Positions 13,501-24,800 of a stretch of DNA of 64,000 nucleotides are shown piece after piece (position 1 is the stretch's first letter; the number at the start of each line of letters is the position of its first letter). The DNA is from Ptychodera flava (lineage: Eukaryota > Hemichordata > Enteropneusta > Ptychoderidae), in assembly GCF_041260155.1 (NCBI RefSeq), contig NC_091947.1, positions 33,614,032 to 33,678,031 on the forward strand, read 5' to 3'. The position numbers were made by a program, and so were the translations under genes. The notes under the pieces are model-generated. The model was given only the letters and a program-made list of their open reading frames with translations. It searched no databases and was not told the DNA's origin.

Positions 13501-14861
13501 CGAATTTTTCATGCCATATTTGTATTGCTTGGAGGGTCTTTTCTCTCAGTACTTTGGCAGCAGATTGTGGAGGTGGCAGTGGCTGCTCATGATCAGTCTC
13601 AACTGTTAGTTCCAAGAAAGTCTGAAAATCTTCCACGAGTAGTTCCCGGAATCTATGTGACCTTGTGAAGAGTTCATTGATGATCTGGAATGCTGACAAT
13701 CTGACCTCAGAGTGTTCTTTGTTCAATTGTTTCATCACAAGATGAAAGGTGTGCTCCACATATTTATCTGATGTTCTGGAGAATGAAACAACAGAGGAGT
13801 GAGAGGGAAAAGAAAATACTGCAAACCATGTGGTTCAATTGGGGAGGGGGCACTAACTGGGGAGTAGGCCCTGAATGGGCAAAGGCCTACTTTGACAGTT
13901 TAAATTACAAAGCATAACTTAACTTTATTCAATAAGGGAGAGGGAATGGTCAAAAGTGCTACATCTGAAAAAATGTGGGTGTCACTTTACATTTTCTACA
14001 AAAGGATGGGACAAAAACTGTGTTTAGAAAAATATAGAAACAGGGGTCAAAGTCTAAATTCTATTAAAAGTTTTTTGGGTCAGATCTTTACATGAAACAA
14101 AAAAGGGGGTGGTAAAAATAACAGTATGACCCCTCTCGTAATGAAAGGTCAGCTACTCACAAAATATTGCTATAAGTGTAATCACTCAGAATTACGGTAA
14201 TGATGGGAAGTGCAAATAGCCACCTCATTTCCTTAGACTATTAGAAAGTGTAACAGTACTGTAGCTGGAGGTTTTGCCTGGATATTTGGGTTGGACAGCA
14301 AAACCAGAACCCAGATAACCAGGCAAAACCTCGAGCTACAGCACTGTTGCACTGCTATTTTAGAACAGTGTTATCCCCTTGCGATGGTAGGCTTTCAAGA
14401 ATGACACCAGGACAGAGTTATTGCAACTGAAGGCTTTAAAAATAATAAAATGACACCGAGAGAGTGGAATCCATGCACAAACATTTTTTTAATGAATTGA
14501 TTCCAACGATACAAATGACATTTCAAAGGAAGCCCTGTTTTGCCTTTTGGTTAATCCATGTCCCCGTACGCGTACTGAAATGTTTGCAGTCGATGATGTT
14601 TGGTTGTATATGAATTATACAAGAATAAGTTGCATTTTATTGAGAACTCTTGTCAGTGATGCTTACTCACCTACAAATGCTTTTAACTTTCTTGATCCCA
14701 TTTTTCTCAAGTGATGGAGATCCGGAGGTTGTGAGTTCTTCAATTGCTGTAGCCAGTTCAAGGCATACACCATGATCTAACGAATCATTATCAGTCTCCT
14801 GTGACTGTGACATCGCGATTCCACAGAATTGCAATACACGAAACGTCGCGACGTCCGACAC
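4586..14861 (-). CDS. UVSSA: UV-stimulated scaffold protein A, complete, 13 exons
   Basis: Scaffold that joins CSA/CSB and stalled RNA polymerase II in transcription-coupled repair, recruiting TFIIH and USP7 in the nucleus. Exons 5' to 3': 14861-14671, 13775-13445, 12449-12329, 11932-11456, 11200-11088, 10667-10439, 9847-9679, 9013-8837, 8146-8089, 6309-6187, 5632-5536, 5238-5019, 4685-4586 (TAA). All phases join, giving 801 codons; human has about 709. An N-terminal VHS-like domain covers about residues 25-160 ([23 protein letters not shown]). An acidic TFIIH p62-binding motif, [15 protein letters not shown], lies near residue 466; its F, V and K match human residues I recall as key for p62 binding and ubiquitination. 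Then come the DUF2043 zinc finger (about 645-700), a Gly-Lys run and the ending [12 protein letters not shown]. Two ATGs, 14861 and 14813, are possible starts; the second fits the human N-terminus better. Confidence 0.95.
5536..6309 (-). other. UVSSA: UVSSA exons 10-11: DUF2043 zinc finger
   Basis: Exon 10 (6309-6187) encodes [15 protein letters not shown] and LCERQDRHK. Exon 11 (5632-5536) opens with [11 protein letters not shown]. Together they form the CCCH finger C-x9-C-x7-C-x2-H with every ligand present. An intron splits the finger just before the third cysteine. The human counterpart reads WCRAP, LCERQDRLK and CPFHG. Confidence 0.93.
5764..6040 (+). repeat. Dispersed repeat beginning TTAAGGTAGTATGCACC
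   Basis: It lies in a UVSSA intron. It aligns by eye with the reverse complement of 56760-57042: both begin (T)TAA(A)GGTAG, share TTTCCTCAA, and share a GGTCACC(A/T)TGC-AAATTT-ACTAG block in the same order. The right end is not defined. The first bases also resemble the ends of the 61186-63101 element. Confidence 0.45.
7254..7271. repeat. Half-site shared with the 58888 hairpin
   Basis: The 16-base word CCACCGTCCCTCCACC lies in a UVSSA intron. It is identical to the left arm of the perfect hairpin at 58888-58927, but here it has no matching right arm. Confidence 0.4.
8310..8475 (+). mobile_element. Possible LINE/SINE 3' end with AAT tail
   Basis: An AT-rich segment in a UVSSA intron ends 'GTTCAATAAATAATAATAAT', the simple-repeat tail common at 3' ends of non-LTR elements. 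No coding sequence is visible and the 5' limit is arbitrary. Confidence 0.3.
13445..13775 (-). other. UVSSA: UVSSA exon 2: VHS-like domain
   Basis: The exon encodes most of the helical VHS/ENTH-like domain, from '[13 protein letters not shown]' to 'NFLEHCKK'. Blocks shared with human UVSSA include RLSAFQI, ELF.RSH.FR, FLELT, QPLPPP and [13 protein letters not shown]. It is flanked by 'TTCTCCAG' and 'GTAAGA' splice signals. In the known protein this region contacts CSA and the polymerase complex. Confidence 0.93.
14253..14350. mobile_element. Foldback hairpin, family 2, copy A
   Basis: It lies in UVSSA intron 1. The left arm CAGTACTGTAGCTGGAGG then TTTTGCCTGGATATTTGGG pairs with the right arm AACCAGGCAAAACCTCGAGC then TACAGCACTG, allowing a few mismatches. 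It is related to the better preserved copy at 40369-40495. Flanks resemble each other (CTATTAGAA, CTATTTTAGAA) but are not an exact duplication. Confidence 0.65.
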
Positions 14862-17800
14862 AAGAGGCCTTACGACTTACGTTTCCGTATTAACACAGGT
14901 ATTCATGAGTGAACAAGCTGCGTTTGCATTTACGGTGCAAAACACTGACCGGATAAAAAATTTGCAGAAACCGGATGTAGATTTGCTGACTACGCTTGTT
15001 TATATATGGTGACAGTATTAGGTTTAGCACTAGAGTCGGTTTCGGATGCGGAATCCTTGCGAAGTTATCTGTTGGCCTCGTGCGTTGTGGGTTCGAGTCC
15101 TGGTTGAAATCATCGTATTCACTGGCACTCTCTGTAGTTCTGATTTATTGTCTGAATAAATACCACTTTTGTAAATTTAGAATAGTATTTCTTCGCAGAC
15201 GTCATTATTTTAATAAAATGTCGATAAATTGTTCAGGAAAGAAATGATACACAAATAAAAGAAACGTCAGCATATCCGATTTTAGTTTTTTTATATTTCT
15301 ACTTCAATGTTCTCCTGGGTAGAGGCAATAGGAACGTGTGCTGTTCTTTTAAATTGGTAATAAATGTATAAAAAATTAAATATATATTTATCTGTAAAAG
15401 TATTTTTGTTTCTTTCTTCTTTCAGTAATACCAATTGAAACAAATTTAACATTTGTGAATTCAATCCCAAAAAGTATACAGTTACAAGAGATTTGTCATG
15501 TAGAAATCACATGAAATGTGAAAAACATTAGGGCAGGAGAATCCAAACCTGTGACAATGAGTTCAATTTACACGATAATACATATTATTACTATTCAAAG
15601 TTGGCTACGACAGAAATCAGATGAAAAGCTTGTATTAATGTGATGTCTCCATATTAATTGTTAGTTTATTGATATGTTAGAATGGTATAACATAAATTTG
15701 CACCACGCTTGATATTTGTTTTCTCGTGTATCTTGATGCTGTCTCTCCCTATTTCTTGTGCTGGACAATATTTTTTCAGTTTGAATAAAGTCATTAATAT
15801 ACAATGGCAGCAACAATAATTCCAACAACAACAATGATATACGACAGCAACGACGACAACAAGAACAAGAACAACAATGAAAATAGTATCTTCCTGAAAA
15901 ACCTTTAAAAGCACTAAATACGAAACAAACAGCATTTAAACCTCGAGGGCAACACAGGAACAGGGTTATCATCGGGAAACAATTTTAAGATCCTTAGAAA
16001 ATTTAGCCAAATCCTTGATAAACTTTTAAAAGGAGTCTCAACATTCTGTCACAAAGAATCAAATCGAAATGTATATCAGACTTTAAAGAATGTGAAACTT
16101 CATGTATTTTTAGACCTTGCTGTGAGTGGTCATTGATTTCCAGCATTAAAATATTAACTTGCTCAGTAAGGTATCAAAAGTGCATAAAAAGATAATTTTT
16201 CTGATTTTCATGATTTGTGATGATAAAGAACTTCAGAATGCATCCACCAACAAAATATAAAATTTATCTAAAAGTAATTTATTTAAGAAAGAATACAACA
16301 GTCATCAGCAGTGCTTTATTGTTTCATGAATCTGATACTGATGCTGAAAAATATAAATGTTATTGCGGACAGGTTTATTTTAGAACGGGCCACAATTGAA
16401 AAGTTTCTTTATATACAGGTAAACAAATTATTTTCATTTTCAGCTTATCCCTAGAACAGTTGGATGAATCTTAGCCCCGGAACAGCTGGATGAATGGAGA
16501 GAGAATTACCATACTGCTATGATGTCTTCTGGCCAAGTGTTCACATTGGGTATCAGTCAACCCAGTTAGCATTGTGACATTATATTGATCCATTATTTCT
16601 TCTGATAAAACTTGATTTCCTAGACATAATTTGGACATTCCCAAAATTGTTCACGGTTTGCCTTAAGGTTATTTAAGTCTCAATTTTCCAGGACTCTGAG
16701 AGTGAAAGAGATGTGTTCACTCAGTTACATTCTGCATTTAACAGGTCTAGTCCATGCCGACTATGTGGCAACAATGTTACAACCTCAGAGATAATTATGA
16801 CTTTAAATCTTTCAAGTGAATAAATAGAGTGAGGTACTTGTTTCCAAAGCAATTCTTAATGCAAATAAGGAGGAAAACACAGACTAATAAACAAATTAGA
16901 TTTAGGATTGTGATGTTGACAGAAACTGACGATACGCGAAAAAGCTGAACTGAGATGTAGAAAAACAAGTACCTATATCTTTGAAAATATTTTCAGATGC
17001 AATGCAGCCATACAATGCTTCTTATGGCTATAATTTGCTTATGCAAGGTGCCCGGCCCTTCTTGATTAATATATATATATAAAATGCCCCTTAACATAAT
17101 GTTGAATTTTCAAAAAGCTACATAATTCCCAGCATCCTTCACTCTTGCCCTAGATGTGACATATTTTGAGTATGAATTGAGAAAACAACTGGTAAATGAT
17201 CAAAGTATTTGATTTCAGTAACTGAAGAGTGTGTGCAGTTTACATTTTGTCTTCAGCTAATGAAAGTCAGACAATCAGTGTCCAGGCACAGTATGCATTC
17301 TATAAAGTTTATTTCATCATTTAATTTAAAAGTTAAAAAATAGGAATTGTTTCCACTCCAGAATCTCAACAAAAGTACACTGAGATACACAACTCTGAAT
17401 TCATACATAATATAATTACATACAAAGAGTAAAAAATCCTTGGAAATGATGTGGAAATCATTGCTTTTACTTGACATCTGTGATTTAAATGTTTAAATTA
17501 AGACAGATTGACTCAATCCTAGGGAATGAAGATAATGTGTAAAAGCTATCAAAACACATGCAGAGTAATTCATTAGTGTATTATATACACTTTATCAACA
17601 CGCTTTTTGATATACATGTACATTAAAAACTACAGTATGACTTATTCCCACTACGTCTCTGAGTATTGCTGATGTAAAAGTGTTGGTACTAGCTTGCATT
17701 TATAACTTCAGAGACATCTTAAATGATGAATGTATTCTTACATTGGTGATAGGGTTGGGTGGCACTTGACATAAATTTATACGTACCGGCATGTACAATT

Positions 17801-18854
17801 GATAGTTGATGAGAAAAAACATAATCGAGAACATGGATGTATGATATACTCAAAACCCTGTGCAGGGGTAGGATAGAAACAACTCTTATTTAAGTTTTCA
17901 ATTTTCTTCACAGCAAAACAGAATTTGTGAAGGAAACTTGTAAATTGACAGGTTTCTATCTTATTATTTCCACCACTACAAATTTGAATTGACAAAGATC
18001 ACATTACTCACTTAGGAAAACACTTCATCATCTGAATTGTCAGAGAGTTTACACCTTAATGGTGATTTGTTTGTGTCATTGATAAGACGCAGAGTTAACA
18101 TTGCACATATATTGACAAGAAATTGCGGAAAGCCACATACAGACATTTTTCACGAGTCATTTGACATATCATCTTAGTCTAAATACTGAGAGGTGATTCT
18201 CCCTTGATCTCAGGATATAGCTTGGAATGATTTACTGTCCCTTTAGCAAATACATGTATGCTATCAGGGCCTGCAGATACACTTATTACAAGCAGCCATT
18301 AATTTCCTGTCTTATACAGTGTATGGTCATAGCCTATTCATAATATGTTTACATCTTCAGCATGTTTGATAATCTTGTCGATGTTACAAAAATTTTGACA
18401 GATTCAGTCTAATATGATAGTACTGTACAAAGGTAATATTACGAAGTACTTTTCATGTTCTGTTGATCACAGTATTTTGTTGTTATCAAGTCTTTGTCAG
18501 ACACAAGATCTTATACTTGCATGGATTGAAAGTTTTCTCTTATCACTGGCAATATATGGTAAGATCTACTTACCATAGTATTATATTGAGCCAACTATGT
18601 TGGAGCCTATTTTTTGTCAGTTTTTTTAACTATACAGTTTTTGTACACTTGTATGATTGGAAGTTCATAATCTGTTGACTAGTGTTAGCTTCTAGCATCA
18701 TTGTAAAAAGTTATGCTGATCAGAGGTGCCACAATAGAGACAGACCAGCCGCTGGTTTGATTTACATAGTCACATTCGATGCTGCCTGCACAGATACATC
18801 TGACATGAACTCTGTCTAGTTGTCACATGGCAATCACTGGATGAAGATTTTCAT
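14862..18854. other. Spacer between WDR6 3' end and UVSSA 5' end, no gene recognised
   Basis: It holds the UVSSA 5' flank and presumably the WDR6 3' UTR. A CAA/CGA-rich low-complexity tract lies at 15805-15890. There is no conserved open frame, no complete tRNA and no palindromic element like those elsewhere. Confidence 0.5.
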
Positions 18855-21800
18855 TCATCTTTTGGCAGATAGAAGCTGCACACCAACACCACTCAGCAGA
18901 AAATACAGAGATCCATACCTGTTATAAAAATCATACATTTCAACCTTCATTAACAGACAAAATTAAAATTGAACATAAAACTCCATGTGAATAGTCATTA
19001 ATCTCAGAAAACATGAGTGACATAAAAATTTCAAGCAAAAAAATAAAAGCGACTCACCTGTCTTCCCATGATTCCATGCAAACAAGATCTGCCACATTAA
19101 CGAACTTGGAATGCTTCAATATCACCTTTTAGAGAGAAGAAATGAAAATGTCACAATGTACATGTGTATGACTTGACTTTTGGCTGACTGTAGTAAAAAC
19201 CATAGCAGAGTTCTGATTAGAGCTTTGATGTGGAGCAGGAGTTGGATAGAGAATTATTTACATATCAGCAATAATTATAATGTATCGGTTAATCTTGGAG
19301 GAAATCATCAGCAGCATTTCTTGTTTTGCTGATGTTGAAAAGTATGCTAATTGCCAGGTACTACCTGTAACATAGTTAAATCATTGTCACTATCCGTATA
19401 CAGTGATAAACACACTTGTGTGTGTAAGATAACATGCCCTAAAGTGGCAGCCATCTTTGCATGACGCTGGAAGCTACATCCGGGGCTACATCATCTGATA
19501 TATTGATAACATATCACCTACAGAAACAAAACGCCATACTGAACAGAAATTTCTTTGCATTTGAAACTTACTTTTGTCCAAAGTGTTGAGAAAACTCATC
19601 AAAGACACTTCACTCACCTTAGTTACGTTGTGTGATTCTACTTGCACTGTCCAGATATTAACTCTCTGGTCGATGGAGGCACTAACTAACGTGACTTCGT
19701 CTATCCAACACATTCCTGAAATAATGAATACACATGATGATCAATAAAAACAAGAGCATAAAAAAATCAAAATGTCGGAGTAATAATCAAGATTAGTGAT
19801 GACAATAAGAGCAAGGAGTTGGGCTTTCTCAAATACATCACCAATATTTGCAACAAGTCCCATACTCATTACAATATACTTAAAGAACTCATACAATAAC
19901 ATTATAATGGTAATGCCCCAAATTCAAGCGATGATTTTTTAAATCATGTACAGTGAACTTTGCCACAATAAGATCTGTAAATGATCTCAGCTGCTACGTG
20001 TCTTATGATTGACCAGAATGACTGTTTAGTTTACAAAATATTTCAACATGAGATTCAAACTTTTATTGTCTGTAGGTGTGCATTGCTATTAACATGTTGA
20101 CAAATGACATCATAGAGTCATGAAACAAATACAGTTTCACTTTTCCTAGTTAAACAGGTTTGTGTTATCAAAGATGGCACTGTCCAGGCTGTCACAGTGC
20201 TGTAAAGTCATTGCTTTGTATAGTCTTGTGTACCAGGCCCTGAATTTCATGAATATTTCCCATGATTCAATGCATTGTCAGATGACAGATACATCTAATA
20301 GACAATTTACACTTACCAGTAATTTGTGCAGCATGAGCAGAAGGTAAAATGAATTGACCTTTCATCATGACCTGACATCTGTCATTATACACTGACATTT
20401 CTATCACTGCTACACAGATAGAATTATCATCACCACCACTGGCAACCATGTAGACGTCTCCTGAAGTTGGAAAAAAGTATCAAATTTTAAATAGATATAT
20501 ATTTTACTGTATGATGCATCTTGGGTACAACTTGATTGGTGTTTCCACCACTAGTCTATACATCCTCATATAGAAATGATCACAGCCATGAAACACTGGT
20601 CTCTTGTTCTGTGGCTTCATAGCAAATAGATATGAATACTGTGAAATAAAAGTCTTAGATAGAACTCCCTTCAACATTAATTAGCTAAACAAGATCATTG
20701 GTTATCAACTGAATTCATCATGAGTGTCTTGACTATGATTGAAGTAAAATATGACGGGTAAAAATGCAACCAGTGTCTAACACACATTTAATTACCATGG
20801 TAACTTAAAATCTAGATGCTTGAAAACTTACCCTGTAAATGATGAATTGCTAATGAGTTGATTCCAGATTGGTGTGAATTCCAACTAAACACTGGTTCTG
20901 ATAAACTTGTCTTTTTCCCGTGGAAATATCTATGACTGTCTCCTCTGCAACTGACATGTAATCTTGTAAATTCATTGCAAGGTATTGCACATTCCTGTTG
21001 ATTCTCAGTTGGTCTGTCACAGTTCAGTTGTTTCAGAATCAGATTTGCTACAATTGGTTTGAAATTCTGTCATTTTGTGACTGGTATCCATGGCAACACA
21101 TTCTCCATTACTATCACTTGAATTACACTCTGTATCACTTTCTTCATCACTCTTTCTCTGTGATATACATTTATCATGTTCCACAGTGGCGGGCATGACA
21201 TCCCAGCATGCTATTCTGCCATCTGTACCACCAGTGAACAGCATGATGGGAAAAGCAGAATCACCACTGGATGAGGTAGACACATTGGAGTCATGACTGA
21301 GGATATGATGTGTGGTAACTAACACACAGTGCTCATGCCATGAACTTTGTCCAAGGAGAGAAAATTTTCTGCAGGAGTAGTCAAATGAAAGAAGTCTGGA
21401 AAAAAAAGAATAATGAGAATAATCACTATCCATATGGTTAAGTATGGCGCTAAAATTTTCGTCACTTTATCTGGTACATTGACTTTTAATTATAAGATTT
21501 CAACGGAGAAGAACAAAAACTATAATGACAATGGCATAATTGCAAATGTGAAATGACTGTAATGTGCAACCTGAGATAAAATTCACTTTCATTATTTTAA
21601 ACCAGAAAAGACAGGCCTATTTTAAATGTTTGAAAAATTTCTAGAGTAATAATTTTACTTCCAAACTTTGATAACTTAACTTTGTCCATGTCAAAAACAG
21701 TACCGTAATATTCAAACCGCATTATTTGAGAGAACCCACTCCATCTGTCAAAAGTGATTATTATGGTGTTTCTATTTGTATGTATTCGGCCTTATTGAAA

Positions 21801-24800
21801 TGTTCAGACAGACAGCAACAAATGTATGATGTATCTAGAGTTGACCTGAAATATGATACTGAAACAATTTGGCCAGCCTTCAGTTGTACAAAACTTCTTG
21901 ATGTAAAGTACAGATTGATTAATCGCACACAGGAATTACAATCAGTATAGTATCTATTGAAAGAGATCATGGTTACTGAAGGCAATTGGAATGGAATCTA
22001 ACATAAAGCCCTGTCATTAAAAACTACATACCTAACAAATGCATCTGAACTGCAAACTGCCAGGTAATAAATGTTTTCCTTAGGTCCTTGCCATGCTGTC
22101 ATTGACATATGTCTTGTATCATCAATATCATCGACATCCTTATCTCCTTGCCATTTATGTTGTCGTCGTTGACGACCATCAGTTGTACCGTAGCAACCAA
22201 GAAGTTCCACAGAACAATCTAAGAAAGTTGACTCTTCCAAGGTGTCATTAGATGGTGTTTGTTGCTCCTTACACATCACTCTTACTTTCCAACATTTCAA
22301 AGCGGCTCTGCCACCAGCTGAAAACAACAGCTTCGACATTGACTGACTGTCACCACTAGAGGGCAGGCTGCACACTTGTAATGTCCTGACGCTGGAGATA
22401 TGTGAATGCAAACATTTTAAAGTTTTCTGCTTGCATATCGCATTATTTTCTTCATTAATTTCATTAAGGAGAAATAGCATTGGAAAAACACAATAGCAGA
22501 GTAACAATACAAAGCCTTTCAAATTAATGCAGTATATCTGGGAATTGTTACAGATACAAGGTGTAAGATGCAAGCTGCAAAATCATTTATCAACCTTTAA
22601 AATCTGTAGCATTGCAAACTTCAAAATCATTATCTAATATTTAACTCTGCCAATTAGCTGATCAGTAAAATCATGAAATTAGTGACCTAAAAACTAAAAT
22701 TATAATACATGACATTTTCAATTCCCATGACAAATTTGTGATTCTATGTCTGCCATCTGGACTTCACGTATTCACGTAACATTGTGCCTAACTGAAAGTT
22801 TCTACACTTTCAGACTTCCATATGTCTGCATAGTAATCCTCTATCTGTACATGTATCTGAACATGCCAGGGTATTTGTGTACAATCTACTGTAGCCATGG
22901 TCTAATGATGACACTAAAATTTCAGAAATGCACACATATTTTCAAAATTTAAATTTGTCAAAAAATTATTATGCTGTGAAAAATTCACGTGACAATCATC
23001 CAAACGATGGAAAGTTATTACAAAGGATACGTGTGATTGCCATGATGTTTATCTTTGTATCTTCACTTGCTGTGGCCAGGATGTTGTGTTGTGTGTTTGG
23101 AGATAAATATATGGTATCCAGGTAACAAACAGATGTTATCTCTCTCCAATGGAAACTTTCCTAAACATTATTAAATGTAAAAAAACAAAAAAAAACCACA
23201 TTCTTCTCTCCATATTATCAATTTTAAGTAACTAAAGTGTACATCAACTTCTTCACTGTGTTTAAAACAAGATCATAACTTCAAAGAGGTTCATGACTGA
23301 AAATTAGGGAAACAATCACTTTCTGATATTGTGGGAGCATTGGTTTGTACACAAGTATTATTGTTTGTGTATGACATGTGTGACAATTGTTACCTATTTG
23401 TACTGAATGAAGAATGCTACACCACTTTGGAAATGTGCCTTTGATTGTAAACAAATCTAGATGCAGTTTGACTCTCAGAGAACCCTCACAATTGTGATAG
23501 TACTCATGACATTCTCATCAAAGACTTGAACATGCAGCAATACTGTACCTTGATGACAGTTTGTGCCTGTAATGCATCCATTGCAATCTGACACAGGATG
23601 ACATTCCTAGCTTTGATGTAGACAAAGATTGCATCATTGTGTACATTAGCATATCCATAGGATCTGTGACCTCCACCACACTGTATCTGCAGAAGCCTTT
23701 CATTGCGATGTACACTCCACACAACAAAACTTGTCTGGAAATGAGAACAAAAGAAGACATGACTACACACTGCTTAGACCAAGAAACAAAGCTGCTTCAT
23801 TAAAAACTCACCAAATACTCTCCACTGCATTTGAAACACTTTGAGCTTTGCCAACATTACACCATCCAACATCATACCGCTTAACATTGCAATATATTGT
23901 TACAATACAACCCAACATTCATCAAAATCAGTAACTTCATCTTGAAACAAGTCATCGTTGATGACACAGTCCCAACTTGTTAATGGGTACTTTGATTACA
24001 AGTCCTCAGAGAGGATAGAGTCCTCTTCATTAATTAAATCTGTGAAAAAAATACTTTGATACAGATGGCGCTCAATTGCCAAGAATGAGTTCCATGGTGA
24101 TGAAAACATAAAACCAATGTAGGCCACTATCCTAAGGTCATTAAATGAGTCAACTAGGAATTAATCAACAGGATGTTGCAAAAACAGGATGCAGTGCTTC
24201 TGGACATTCACCCTAAAAACAAAGTTCATTATGTAAATGCAAATTAGCAATTAATTTAATTCATTGGATCGTATCACAAAACCAATCGACGTGCATATGT
24301 ATGACATTGGTCAATCTCCTTGTACCAACTTTGAATAAAATCGGTTGAGATATGCCTGAGTTATGGCTCTGTACATGAAAAAATCGTAACAAAATGGCCA
24401 CACAGCAGCCATATTGGATCGTATCACAAAACAATTGACAAGCATATCTATGACATTGGTCAATATCCTTGTACCAACTTTGAAAAAATCGGTTGAAACA
24501 TGTCTGAGTAAGGTCTCTCTACATGAAAAAATCGTAATAAAATGGCCGCATGGCGGCCATATTGGATGGTATCACAAAACAAATCGACGTGCATATGTAT
24601 GACGGTCGATGTGTACCAACTTTGTATAAAATCGGTAGAGATATGCCCGAGTTATGGCTTTGTACATGAAAAATCGTAACAAAATGGCTGCACAGCAGCC
24701 CATATTTGATCGTATCACAAAACAAATTGATGTGCATATCTATGACATTGGTCAATGTCCTTGTACCGCTTTGAATAAAATCGGTTGAAACATGTCTGAG

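Noticed and set aside
15020..15110. tRNA-like B box (GGTTCGAGTCC at about 15089)
   Set aside because: The T stem does not pair, the A-box match is poor and too distant, and no cloverleaf forms. At most a degraded tRNA-derived fragment.
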